Positions 8,184 to 15,852 of a stretch of DNA of 40,542 nt are shown one piece after another. Below the pieces are notes generated by a model that had not been told where the DNA came from, searched no databases, and saw only the letters and a program-made list of their open reading frames with translations. The first letter of the stretch is position 1. The number at the start of each line of letters is the position of its first letter. This DNA is from an uncultured Oscillospiraceae bacterium (lineage in GTDB: Bacteria > Bacillota > Clostridia > Oscillospirales > Oscillospiraceae): positions 1-40,542 of the forward strand of contig CANQMW010000026.1 of NCBI GenBank assembly GCA_947625045.1, given 5' to 3'. The translations under genes were made by a program, and so were the position numbers.

Positions 8184-9601
8184 ACCGTCTCCCCGTACAG
8201 CGCCCAGGTGGTGCTGTCCGTTATTTTTACGTCGATGAACTGTCCGACCAGGGACTTGTCTCCGGCCAGGTGCACCAGCCGGCCGCCCTTGGTACGGGAG
8301 GAGAGGTTATAGGGGCTCTGCCCCGTCTCGCCGTCCACCAGCACCCGCACCGTTTGGCCCACATAGGCCGCGTGCTTTTCCCCGGATATGCGGTTCGATA
8401 GGTCCAGGAGCTTGTCGAACCACACCTGCTTCTCCGCCCTCGTCACCGGGTCGGGCATGGACGCCGCCGGGGTGCCGGCGCGGGGGGAGAAGATGAAGGT
8501 GAACATGGCGTCGTATTTGACTTCCTCCACCAGGGAGAGGGTGTCGTTGAAGTCTTCCTCCGTCTCCCCGGGGAAGCCCACGATGATGTCCGTGGTCAGC
8601 ACCAGGTCCGGCATGTATTTGCGCGCGGCGGCCACCTTTTCCAGGTATTTCGCCCGGTCGTAGTGCCGGTTCATCTCCTTGAGGATGCGGTCCGAGCCGG
8701 ACTGGAGGGGCAGGTGGATATGGTGGGCGCAGTGCTGGCTCTCCCCCATGACCTTGAAGAGCTTTTCTGTGGCGTCCTTGGGGTGGCTGGTCATGAACCG
8801 CAGCACATAGTCGCCGGGTATCTTATCAAGCTCCGCCAAGAGGTCCGGGAAGTCCACGCCCTCTTCCAAACCCTTGCCGTAGCTGTTCACGTTCTGGCCC
8901 AGGAGGGTGATGTCCTTATATCCAGCCTCTACCAAGGCTTTCGCCTCGGCTATGACGTCTCCGGGCCGGCGGCTCCGCTCCCGGCCCCGGACGTAGGGCA
9001 CGATGCAGTAGGAGCAGAAGTTGTCGCAGCCGTTCATGATGGAGAGCCACGCCTTCACGGCGCTGTCCCGCGCCCGGGGCAGGCCCTCCGCCACCACGCC
9101 CTCGCTGGGCTCCGCGGCGATGAGGCGGCGCTTTCCGCCCCGGCGGTGCCGACGCTCCATGGCGGATAAGAGCAGCTCCGGGAACTGCCACAGCTCATGG
9201 GGCCCGAAGGCCAGGTCCACCACCTGGTAGGAGTTTTTGATCTTCTCCCGCATCACGGGCTGCTGGGTCATGCACCCGCCCACGCACACGATGAGGTCGG
9301 GGTTCTTCGCCTTTTTGTGGTTCAGGGCGCCCACGTTCCCCAGCACCCGCTTTTCCGCGTGCTCCCGCACGGCGCAGGTGTTCACGGCGATGAGGTCGGC
9401 CCTGTCCTCGTCGTCAGTGAGCGCATAGCCGCACTGGGTGAGCCAGCCTCGGAGTATCTCGCTGTCGGACTCGTTCTGCTGGCAGCCGTAGGTGTCCACC
9501 AGGGCATAGTGGGGCCGGTGGGCGATGAGGGTGCGTATCTTCTGGCAGTACTGCTCCTGCTGGAGCCGTTCCTGGGTGGTGATCTCCCGGCGCTGGTACA
9601 T
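8180..9601 (-). CDS. miaB: tRNA-2-methylthio-N6-dimethylallyladenosine synthase MiaB
   Basis: 473 residues, a full-length radical-SAM methylthiotransferase that adds the 2-methylthio group to i6A37 of tRNAs reading UNN codons. Cys 40, 76 and 110 (DTYGCQQNESDSE, NTCAVREHAEKR, GGCMTQQ) hold the auxiliary [4Fe-4S] cluster. C192-x3-C196-x2-C199 holds the radical-SAM cluster. A TRAM domain ends the protein. The 30-residue N-terminal leader is usual for MiaB. The ATG at 9601 has GGAGAA upstream. The open frame continues through R3, but that extension is not protein-like. It heads the minus-strand run, and its substrate-making partner MiaA is encoded at 11696 on the other side of the shared promoter. 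Confidence 0.96.
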   Translation of the reverse strand: MYQRREITTQERLQQEQYCQKIRTLIAHRPHYALVDTYGCQQNESDSEILRGWLTQCGYALTDDEDRADLIAVNTCAVREHAEKRVLGNVGALNHKKAKNPDLIVCVGGCMTQQPVMREKIKNSYQVVDLAFGPHELWQFPELLLSAMERRHRRGGKRRLIAAEPSEGVVAEGLPRARDSAVKAWLSIMNGCDNFCSYCIVPYVRGRERSRRPGDVIAEAKALVEAGYKDITLLGQNVNSYGKGLEEGVDFPDLLAELDKIPGDYVLRFMTSHPKDATEKLFKVMGESQHCAHHIHLPLQSGSDRILKEMNRHYDRAKYLEKVAAARKYMPDLVLTTDIIVGFPGETEEDFNDTLSLVEEVKYDAMFTFIFSPRAGTPAASMPDPVTRAEKQVWFDKLLDLSNRISGEKHAAYVGQTVRVLVDGETGQSPYNLSSRTKGGRLVHLAGDKSLVGQFIDVKITDSTTWALYGETV

Positions 9602-9626
9602 AAAATTCTCCGATCTGTTCCTTATT

Positions 9627-9754
9627 GGCGCCCTTGTGCAAAGGGAGCTGTCGCCGCCGTCAGGCGGTGACTGAGGGATTGTCGCGTTACGGACGTTCAC
9701 AACCCCTCCGTCGCGGCTTCGCCGCGCCACCTCCCCTTGCACAGGGGAGGCTTT
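9627..9754 (-). repeat. modular palindromic intergenic element R3
   Basis: Minus orientation, 26 bases upstream of miaB. Ends and core are as in R1. The first hairpin is CGCGGC..GCCGCG, and the second (ACCGCCTGACGGCGGC) differs from R1 by one base. The apex insert is GAACGTCCGTAACGCG, almost the same as in R4. The outer right end is altered (GGCGCCC rather than GGCTCCC). Given the miaB promoter position, R3 would be transcribed in the miaB leader. Confidence 0.9.
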
Positions 9755-9800
9755 GGGGCGGCTCGTCCGCCCTTTGCCAGGGTGCTTCATCATATAGCAC

Positions 9801-9829
9801 TTTATATTAACATTTTTCTGTGGTATAAT
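9801..9829 (+). promoter_or_regulatory. promoter of mutL-miaA
   Basis: TTTATA (9801-9806), 17-base spacer, extended -10 TGG-TATAAT (TATAAT at 9824-9829). It is followed by AAGGAG ahead of the mutL ATG. It coincides with a minus-strand promoter for miaB. Confidence 0.75.
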
Positions 9830-9832
9830 CAA
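9804..9832 (-). promoter_or_regulatory. promoter of the miaB run, superimposed on the mutL promoter
   Basis: On the minus strand: TTGATT (9827-9832), 17-base spacer, TAATAT (9804-9809). Each hexamer overlaps a hexamer of the mutL promoter, so only one polymerase could occupy the site at a time. The miaB leader would be roughly 195 bases and include R3. Confidence 0.55.
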
Positions 9833-9866
9833 TGAAAAGTATCTCGCGGCAGAAGGAGAAACGGCT

Positions 9867-11690
9867 ATGGCAGTCATCAACGTCCTCTCCCCCCACGTGG
9901 CGGATATGATCGCCGCCGGCGAGGTGGTGGAGCGGCCCGGCAGCGTGGTCAAAGAGCTCATGGAAAACGCCCTGGACGCCGGGGCGAAGAACGTGACCGT
10001 GGAGCTCACCGGCGGCGGGGCCACCTATATCCGCGTCACCGACGACGGCTGCGGCATGGCCCCGGACGACGCGGGCAACTGCTTTCTGCGCCACGCCACC
10101 TCGAAGCTCCACGATGAGCGGGGCCTGGAGGCCATCGAGACCATGGGCTTCCGGGGCGAGGCGCTGGCGGCCATCTCCGCCGTGAGCCGGGTGGAGCTGC
10201 TGACCCGCCGGCCCCAGGACGGGGAGGGCACCTATGTGTCCGTGGCCGCCGGGGACATCCAGGACATGCACGCCGCGGGCTGCCCCCGGGGCACTGTGTT
10301 CACCGTCCGGGACATCTTCTACAACACCCCGGCCCGGCTCAAGTTCATGAAGTCCGACCGGGCCGAGGGGTCTTACTGCGTCCAGCAGGCCGCCCGGGTG
10401 GCCCTGGGCCGGCCCGACGTGTCCGTGCGGTGCGTGAAGGACGGCAAGGAGGAATTCTTCACCCCCGGGGACGGGAAGGCCGAGTCCGCCCTCTACGCCA
10501 TCCTGGGCCGGGACACGGCCCTTTCCATGCTCCCCGCGGAGGGGGAGAACGAGGGCGTGGCCGTGACCGGCTTCATAAGCTCCCCCGCCGCCGGCCGGGG
10601 CAACCGGGCCACGCAGTTTTTCTTCGTGAACGGCCGGTCCATCCGCTCCCAGAGTATGCAGGCTGCCCTGGAGCAGGCCTATAAAAACACGCTGATGGTG
10701 GGGAAGTTCCCCGCCTGCGTGCTATACATCACCCTGAGCCCCGGGGCGGTGGACGTGAACGTCCACCCCACGAAAAACGAGGTCAAATTCTCCGCGGAGA
10801 AGCGGGTGTTCGACGCGGTGCACTATAGCTGCGTCAGCGCCCTGCAGGGGGAGCGGGACACGCTTCAAATGCGCCTTTCCCCCGCCACGGAGAAGAAGCT
10901 CTCCCCCCAGGCGCCGCCCCGGCAGGAGACGCCCAAAAAGGAGCCGCCCCGGCAGATGACCATGGAGCTGCACAGCCCCCCGCCCGCCTACGGCACCGGC
11001 GCGTCGGTGGTCTATGCCCCCCGGCCCGCCCCGGCGCCCACCCGCCGGCCGGCATACCAGGCCCCTGTGCGCAAAGCGCCCACGCCCATGCCCCAGCCGG
11101 AGCCCACGCCCGCACCTAAGGCAGAAAACGATACCCCCGTCCGGGTGGCGGGGGAGGTGCTGCGCACCTACATTGTGGCGGAGCAGGGAGAGAAGATCTA
11201 TCTCATCGACAAGCACGCTGCCCACGAGCGGATGAATTTTGACGCCCTCAAGGCCCGGGGCCGGGAGATCATGAGCCAGACCCTTCTGGAGCCCCAGACC
11301 TGGCGGCCCGGCCCGGAGGACCGGGAGGCGCTGGCGGAAAACGGGGAACTTCTCAGGGAGATGGGCTTCGAGCTGGAGCCCTACGGGGACGAGGACGTGG
11401 TCATCCGGGCCGTGCCGGAGGGCATGGACCCGGGCCAGGTCGTGGCCGCCCTGGAGGAGATAGGCGAAAAGCTCCGTACCGGGGCGAGGGACCTTGCCCG
11501 GGACAGCATACTGCAGACCATCGCCTGCAAGGCCGCCGTGAAGGCGGGTTGGGATACGGACCCCATGGAGCTGCAGGTCCTGGCGGAGAAGGTGGCCTCC
11601 GGGGAGATCAAATACTGCCCCCACGGCCGGCCCGTGGCGGTGACGCTTACCAAGAAGGAGCTGGACCGGCAGTTCGGCCGCATCCAGTGA
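9867..11690 (+). CDS. mutL: DNA mismatch repair protein MutL
   Basis: 607 residues. The N-terminal GHKL ATPase is complete: E30 and N34 (KELMENALDAGA), DDGCGM, GFRGEALAAI. Then come the transducer domain, a Pro-rich linker at about residues 345-425, and the C-terminal dimerisation/endonuclease domain. The nuclease motif near residue 447 reads DKHAAHERMNFD against the usual DQHA-x2-E-x4-E, with Q to K and the last E to D. ACKAAVKAG and CPHGRP are present, so a metal-dependent nicking MutL, as in non-MutH bacteria, is likely. The ATG at 9867 has AAGGAG 8 bases upstream. It leads mutL-miaA(-hfq), diverging from miaB. Confidence 0.96.
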   Translation: MAVINVLSPHVADMIAAGEVVERPGSVVKELMENALDAGAKNVTVELTGGGATYIRVTDDGCGMAPDDAGNCFLRHATSKLHDERGLEAIETMGFRGEALAAISAVSRVELLTRRPQDGEGTYVSVAAGDIQDMHAAGCPRGTVFTVRDIFYNTPARLKFMKSDRAEGSYCVQQAARVALGRPDVSVRCVKDGKEEFFTPGDGKAESALYAILGRDTALSMLPAEGENEGVAVTGFISSPAAGRGNRATQFFFVNGRSIRSQSMQAALEQAYKNTLMVGKFPACVLYITLSPGAVDVNVHPTKNEVKFSAEKRVFDAVHYSCVSALQGERDTLQMRLSPATEKKLSPQAPPRQETPKKEPPRQMTMELHSPPPAYGTGASVVYAPRPAPAPTRRPAYQAPVRKAPTPMPQPEPTPAPKAENDTPVRVAGEVLRTYIVAEQGEKIYLIDKHAAHERMNFDALKARGREIMSQTLLEPQTWRPGPEDREALAENGELLREMGFELEPYGDEDVVIRAVPEGMDPGQVVAALEEIGEKLRTGARDLARDSILQTIACKAAVKAGWDTDPMELQVLAEKVASGEIKYCPHGRPVAVTLTKKELDRQFGRIQ

Positions 11691-11695
11691 CGGAT

Positions 11696-12649
11696 ATGGA
11701 CCGTCTTCTCGTGATAACCGGCCCCACCGCCACGGGGAAGACCGCCCTGGGGGTGAAGCTTGCCAAGCTCCTGGACGGGGAGGTCATCTCCGCCGACTCC
11801 ATGCAGATCTATCGCGGCATGGACGTGGGCACCGCCAAGCCGACGCCTGAGGAGATGGAGGGCGTGCCCCACCACATGCTGGACGCGGCGGACCCTTCTG
11901 AAGATTTTTCCGCCGCCAAATACGCCAAAATGGCCGCCGCCTGCGCTGACGACATCCTGGCCCGGGGCAAAACGCCCGTCGTTGTGGGCGGCACGGGCCT
12001 CTATATCGACGGCCTCATCCGGGGCACGGACTATGCCGCCGCCCCTTCGGACCCAGGCACCCGCCGGGCCATCGAGGCGGAATACGACGCCCTGGGCGGG
12101 GAGGCCTTCCGGGAGAAGCTGGCGGCCGTGGACCCTGAGCGGGCACAGCTCCTTCATCCCCGGGACAAAAAGCGCCTGGTCCGGGCCTGGGAGGTATACG
12201 CCCTCACGGGCAGGACCATCACCTGGCACGACGAGCGGTCCAGAGCCGTCCCGCCCCGGTTTGAAGCCTATACGGTCGCCCTGGACTTCGCCGACCGGCA
12301 GATCCTCTATGACCGCATCGACCGCCGGGCCCGGGCCATGTTCGACCGGGGACTGGTGGAAGAGGTGGAGCATCTTCTGGCCGCCGGGCTGAGTCCTGAC
12401 TGCACTGCCATGCAGGCCATCGGCTACAAGGAGGTGGCCCAGTATCTTTCCGGCGAGTGCGCCCTGGACGAGGCCATCGACGCGGTGTGCCGGGCCTCCC
12501 GCCGGTACGCAAAGCGCCAGCTCACGTGGCTGCGAAGCCGCCCGGATATCCGGTGGCTGCGCTGGGAGCGGGAACCGGACCGGGCCGCGCTGGACGCTGC
12601 CGCCCGGACCCTGGCGGAGGAATACGCCGGCCGGCCTTTTAATTCGTAG
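11696..12649 (+). CDS. miaA: tRNA dimethylallyltransferase MiaA
   Basis: 317 residues, normal length. It transfers a dimethylallyl group from DMAPP to A37 of tRNAs; MiaB then adds the methylthio group. Motifs: P-loop GPTATGKT near residue 9, SADSMQIYRGMDVGTAKP, HHMLD, VVVGGTGLYI, the RDKKRLVRAWEVYALTG segment and the C-terminal RRYAKRQLTWLR. The ATG at 11696 lies 5 bases after mutL. A GTG at 11687 in the same frame overlaps the mutL stop and is an alternative start (adding V-T-D). No clear ribosome site precedes either, so expression probably depends on coupling to mutL. Confidence 0.96.
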   Translation: MDRLLVITGPTATGKTALGVKLAKLLDGEVISADSMQIYRGMDVGTAKPTPEEMEGVPHHMLDAADPSEDFSAAKYAKMAAACADDILARGKTPVVVGGTGLYIDGLIRGTDYAAAPSDPGTRRAIEAEYDALGGEAFREKLAAVDPERAQLLHPRDKKRLVRAWEVYALTGRTITWHDERSRAVPPRFEAYTVALDFADRQILYDRIDRRARAMFDRGLVEEVEHLLAAGLSPDCTAMQAIGYKEVAQYLSGECALDEAIDAVCRASRRYAKRQLTWLRSRPDIRWLRWEREPDRAALDAAARTLAEEYAGRPFNS

Positions 12650-12701
12650 TCTCGACGCCTTTCGCCCCCATCCGCCCCGCCGAAAGCCGTAATATAGGCG
12701 A

Positions 12702-12721
12702 TGTACAACGGAATTTGTACA
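12702..12721. promoter_or_regulatory. inverted repeat upstream of the hfq promoter (candidate operator)
   Basis: TGTACAA, 6 bases, TTGTACA: a perfect 7-bp inverted repeat about 33 bases ahead of the -10 element. It shares the TGTACA core with the palindrome inside the lipid kinase promoter. Regulator unknown. Confidence 0.4.
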
Positions 12722-12730
12722 AAATCACTA

Positions 12731-12759
12731 TTTTACGGGGCGGCGGAATATGATACAAT
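12731..12759 (+). promoter_or_regulatory. extended -10 promoter of hfq
   Basis: TGA-TACAAT (-10 TACAAT at 12754-12759, preceded by TG). The -35 (TTTTAC at 12731-12736, 17-base spacing) is weak. It lies in the 151-base gap between miaA and hfq, so hfq can be transcribed apart from mutL-miaA. Confidence 0.5.
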
Positions 12760-12800
12760 TATCGTCAACCAAAATATCCGCCCCGGAAGGGACGGAAAAG

Positions 12801-13037
12801 ATGCAGAAAACACAGAACCTTCAGGACGCTTTTTTGAACCAGGCGCGCCGGGAACGGATCATGGTGACCGTGTTCCTCGTCAACGGCTTCCAGCTGCGGG
12901 GCACGGTGCGGGGCTTCGACTCCTTCGTGGTGTTCGTGGACTCCGACGGCAGGCAGCAGATGATCTATAAGCACGCCATATCCACCATCGCCCCGGCCCG
13001 CGCCATATCCATGACGGAGGACATGACGGCCCTTTGA
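12801..13037 (+). CDS. hfq: RNA chaperone Hfq
   Basis: 78 residues, a compact Hfq without the long C-terminal tail. It forms a hexameric Sm-like ring that binds small RNAs and mRNAs. Sm1 is visible (Q8 in NLQDAFLNQ, then [24 protein letters not shown]), and Sm2 carries the signature Y56-K57-H58 (MIYKHAIST). The ATG at 12801 fits the family start (MQKTQNLQD) with GGAAGGGACGG upstream; the frame is open from 12750 but that stretch is promoter DNA. Its place after miaA matches the mutL-miaA-hfq order seen in many bacteria. Its stop overlaps the start of the next gene. Confidence 0.95.
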   Translation: MQKTQNLQDAFLNQARRERIMVTVFLVNGFQLRGTVRGFDSFVVFVDSDGRQQMIYKHAISTIAPARAISMTEDMTAL

Positions 13038-14551
13038 AGAAAACGGACGCGCTCATAAAGGTCACCTCTCTGCTGGTGTTCATCGCGCTGGCGGCCTATC
13101 TGACCGTATATATCGTCCACCGGGCCGCTGACCCGGTGCAGACCGCCCTGACCGTGACGGCCTCCATGAGCGAGGCCGCCCCCATGAGCGGGCTGGTGAT
13201 CCGCAATGAGCTGCTCATCAACAGCAAGGAACAGTACATAGACGTGACCGCCGCCGACGGGGCCAAGGTGGCCGCCGGCCAGGAGGTGGCGGTGGCCTAC
13301 AGCTCCGAGGAGGCCCTGGAACGGGCCTCCCGGCTGCGGCTATTGGACCGGGAGATCGCGGACGTGACCGCGGACCTGAACGGAACCAGCGCCATCCAGG
13401 CCGCCGGGAACCGGGAAAACACCGTATTCAGCGCCCTCACGAGCCTGTCCGCCTGTCTGCGGGGCGGTGACCTGTCCGAGGCGGACAGCCGGGCCGGTGT
13501 GCTGGCCGGGCTCATCTTCCCCTCCGACAGCGGCTCCGATTCCTCCGAGGAATACCTCCAGCAGCTGCAGGAGGAATATAACGAGCTTCGGCGCACCAGC
13601 GCCGGGGACACCAAGCCCATCACCGTCAGCCAGAGCGGGACTTTCTCCGCCGTAGTGGACGGCTACGAGGGCGTGGACCCCAGCTATGTGGAAGACCTCT
13701 CCCCCAGCGAGCTGCGGGAGCTCATCGCCGCCGAGCGGCGGGTGGACAACAGCTCCCTTGGCAAGCTCATCACCTCCTACCAGTGGTACTATGTGGGCAT
13801 CATCCCCCTGGAATACGGCCGGGACATGCTCCCCGGCATGAAGGGCAGGCTGTCCTTCGGCCGGTACTATAACGGCACCCTGGACGCGGAGGTGGTGTAC
13901 GTGGGCCGCTCCGAGGGGGACGAGCAGGTAGTGCTGTTCCGCATCGACAAGGGCATGAGCGACATGCTGGCCGTCCGGGCCGTGCACGCCGAGCTCATCT
14001 ACGAGGAATACACCGGCCTGCGGGTGCCCCTCAAGGGCCTGTACCGCTACTATGCCGGGTATCTCTCTGACGCCGACGGCGCCTCCCTCTCTGAGGGCCA
14101 ATCCGTCACGCTGGACTTGAACGGCGTCACCCACGACGCCTTTGTCTCCGAGGTGGGCTCCGCCAGCCGCTACGGCGACCTGCCCCTGGGGGTGGAGTCG
14201 GGCAGCGAGGAGGACACCCGGCCCAAGCGGCGGCTGGTTGTGTTCTGCTGGCCCTGGGACGCCGGGGAGGACCCCGCCGACACCTCCGCCGGCGGCGGCA
14301 CCGTGACGGCGGACGGCCGGGAGCTGCCCGTGGCCAACTACTACGACTATGACCCCGAAGACCCCGATGCGCAGGACAGGCTCTGCGTGTTCACCATGAC
14401 CGGCATCCAGGCCGAGCGGAAGCTGGTGGACCTGGTGTACGCCGGGGAGGAATACTGCCTCTTGTCCAGCGAGGGCAACGACGCCCTCCGGGAGGGCAAC
14501 GAGGTCATCATCCGGGCCCGGGACCTCTATGACGGCCGGGTCTTTTCCTGA
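13034..14551 (+). CDS. HlyD-like single-pass membrane protein of the division-cluster neighbourhood
   Basis: 505 residues with one N-terminal membrane helix (about residues 8-28), then an extracytoplasmic part. Residues about 55-90 ([38 protein letters not shown], split here) resemble the biotinyl-lipoyl hairpin of HlyD/membrane fusion proteins. A predicted helical stretch follows (about 90-180), then beta-rich segments to the end. The start is TTG at 13034, overlapping the hfq TGA; GGAGG lies 13 bases upstream, a long spacing. No transporter or outer-membrane partner is nearby. I know such genes beside yggS/sepF in clostridia only as 'HlyD-like'; a role in division-site envelope work is inference from position. 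Confidence 0.65.
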   Translation: MKKTDALIKVTSLLVFIALAAYLTVYIVHRAADPVQTALTVTASMSEAAPMSGLVIRNELLINSKEQYIDVTAADGAKVAAGQEVAVAYSSEEALERASRLRLLDREIADVTADLNGTSAIQAAGNRENTVFSALTSLSACLRGGDLSEADSRAGVLAGLIFPSDSGSDSSEEYLQQLQEEYNELRRTSAGDTKPITVSQSGTFSAVVDGYEGVDPSYVEDLSPSELRELIAAERRVDNSSLGKLITSYQWYYVGIIPLEYGRDMLPGMKGRLSFGRYYNGTLDAEVVYVGRSEGDEQVVLFRIDKGMSDMLAVRAVHAELIYEEYTGLRVPLKGLYRYYAGYLSDADGASLSEGQSVTLDLNGVTHDAFVSEVGSASRYGDLPLGVESGSEEDTRPKRRLVVFCWPWDAGEDPADTSAGGGTVTADGRELPVANYYDYDPEDPDAQDRLCVFTMTGIQAERKLVDLVYAGEEYCLLSSEGNDALREGNEVIIRARDLYDGRVFS

Positions 14552-14561
14552 GAGGCGCATC

Positions 14562-15236
14562 ATGGACATGACGGTAGCACAGCGCCTGGAGGCCATCCGG
14601 GAGAACATCGAAAAAGCGGCGGGCGGCCGGGCCGTTACCCTGGTGGGCGCGGCCAAGACGAAGCCCGCGGAGCTCATCCGCGCCGCCGTGGCGGCGGGGC
14701 TCAAGGCCGTGGGCGAGAACTACGTCCAGGAGTTCCGGGACAAGAGCGCCCAGGGGGCCTATGAGGGCGCCCAGGTGCATATCATCGGCGGCCTGCAGGT
14801 CAATAAAGTCAAATACGTGGCCGGGAAGGTGGACCTGATCCAGTCCGTGGACCGGGCGCCTCTCCTGGACGCCATCGGCCGCCGGGCCGCGTCCCTGGGC
14901 ACCGTCCAGGACGTGCTCATCGAGGTCAACATCGGCCGGGAGCCGGGCAAGTCCGGGTGCCTGCCGGAAGAGCTGGATCCCCTCCTGGAGGCCGCCGCTC
15001 TCACCCCGGGCGTGCGGGTCCGGGGGCTCATGGCCATCCCCCCGGCAGAATGTTCCAGGGCCTATTTTGATCCAATGGTACACCTTTATATTGACAATGG
15101 ACAAAAAAAATACGATAATGTATCCATGGATTTTTTGTCCATGGGCATGTCGGAGGACTATGCCGACGCCATACGGGCCGGCGCCAATATGGTCCGCGTG
15201 GGCACCCTTCTTTTCGGCGCCAGGAACTACCAATAA
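14562..15236 (+). CDS. yggS: pyridoxal phosphate homeostasis protein YggS/YlmE
   Basis: 224 residues, normal length. A single-domain PLP-binding TIM barrel that buffers PLP and affects amino-acid pools. The PLP lysine is K32 in LVGAAKTKP. Other family landmarks are AVGENYVQE, IIGGLQVNKVKYV, LIEVNIGREPGKSG, GLMAIPP and LSMGMSEDYADAIRAGANMVRVGTLLFG (split). GAGAGG precedes the ATG at 14562. It opens the yggS-sepF-divIVA division cluster. The stretch encoding YIDNGQKKYDN is markedly A/T-rich compared with the rest of the gene and contains a promoter sequence. Confidence 0.94.
   Translation: MDMTVAQRLEAIRENIEKAAGGRAVTLVGAAKTKPAELIRAAVAAGLKAVGENYVQEFRDKSAQGAYEGAQVHIIGGLQVNKVKYVAGKVDLIQSVDRAPLLDAIGRRAASLGTVQDVLIEVNIGREPGKSGCLPEELDPLLEAAALTPGVRVRGLMAIPPAECSRAYFDPMVHLYIDNGQKKYDNVSMDFLSMGMSEDYADAIRAGANMVRVGTLLFGARNYQ
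15091..15119 (+). promoter_or_regulatory. near-consensus promoter inside yggS, ahead of sepF
   Basis: TTGACA (15091-15096), 17-base spacer, GATAAT (15114-15119): 11 of 12 consensus bases. It lies within the yggS reading frame, about 160 bases before the sepF ATG, in a locally A/T-rich patch. Confidence 0.7.
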
Positions 15237-15278
15237 AAGATACGGCGAATAAAGAACGAAAGACGCAGGAGGCACACC

Positions 15279-15797
15279 ATGGGATTTTTGGACGAACTGA
15301 AAAAGCTGACGAAGCCCTACGACGATGACGACGACTTCTTCAGCGGCGAAGGCGTTCAGGAGGAGGACGACGATCCTACCATCGTCGTGCCCCGCACAGA
15401 CCGTCAGGAGCGGGCCGAGCGCCAGGAGCGCCGCAGCCCCTTCGACGACGAGGAGGTGCCTGTATTCGAGGAGCGGGCCACCGCCAAGAAGGACAACAAG
15501 GTGGTGAACATCCACACCACCACCGCCGTGCAGGTGGTACTCTCCAAGCCCGACCGCTTTGAGCAGGCCGCGGAGATCGCCGACCATCTGCGGGAAAAGC
15601 GCACCGTGGTCATGAACCTGGAGACCACCAACAAGGACGTGGCCCGCAGGCTGGTTGACTTCCTCTCCGGCGTGGCCTACGCCAACGACGGCAAGATCAA
15701 AAAGGTCGCCATCAATACATACATCATCACCCCCTTCAACGTGGATATCATGGGCGACCTCATCGACGAGCTGGAGAACAACGGCGTCTATATCTGA
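15279..15797 (+). CDS. sepF: cell division protein SepF
   Basis: 172 residues. SepF binds FtsZ and, through an N-terminal amphipathic helix (MGFLDELKKLTKPY), the membrane, and bundles Z-ring filaments in Gram-positive bacteria. A very acidic linker (DDDDD and EEDDD runs, residues 16-70) joins it to the C-terminal globular domain (VVNIHTTTAVQVVLSKP..MNLETTNKDVARRLVDFLSG..ITPFNVDI). GCAGGAGGCAC precedes the ATG. It follows yggS by 42 bases and precedes divIVA; ylmG and ylmH, often between sepF and divIVA, are absent here. Confidence 0.95.
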   Translation: MGFLDELKKLTKPYDDDDDFFSGEGVQEEDDDPTIVVPRTDRQERAERQERRSPFDDEEVPVFEERATAKKDNKVVNIHTTTAVQVVLSKPDRFEQAAEIADHLREKRTVVMNLETTNKDVARRLVDFLSGVAYANDGKIKKVAINTYIITPFNVDIMGDLIDELENNGVYI

Positions 15798-15852
15798 GCA
15801 TATTCGCGCATGAGCGCTTCCCCATCATAGAGAAAGGAACGGGTCAAGGGAT

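Noticed and set aside
9602-10024. N-terminal extension of MiaB through R3 and into the mutL start
   Set aside because: Not protein-like, overlaps repeat and promoter; the ATG at 9601 fits the family and has GGAGAA.
12656-12690. Stem CTTTCG/CGAAAG after miaA as a terminator
   Set aside because: Only 6 bp with a 16-base loop and no U-run.
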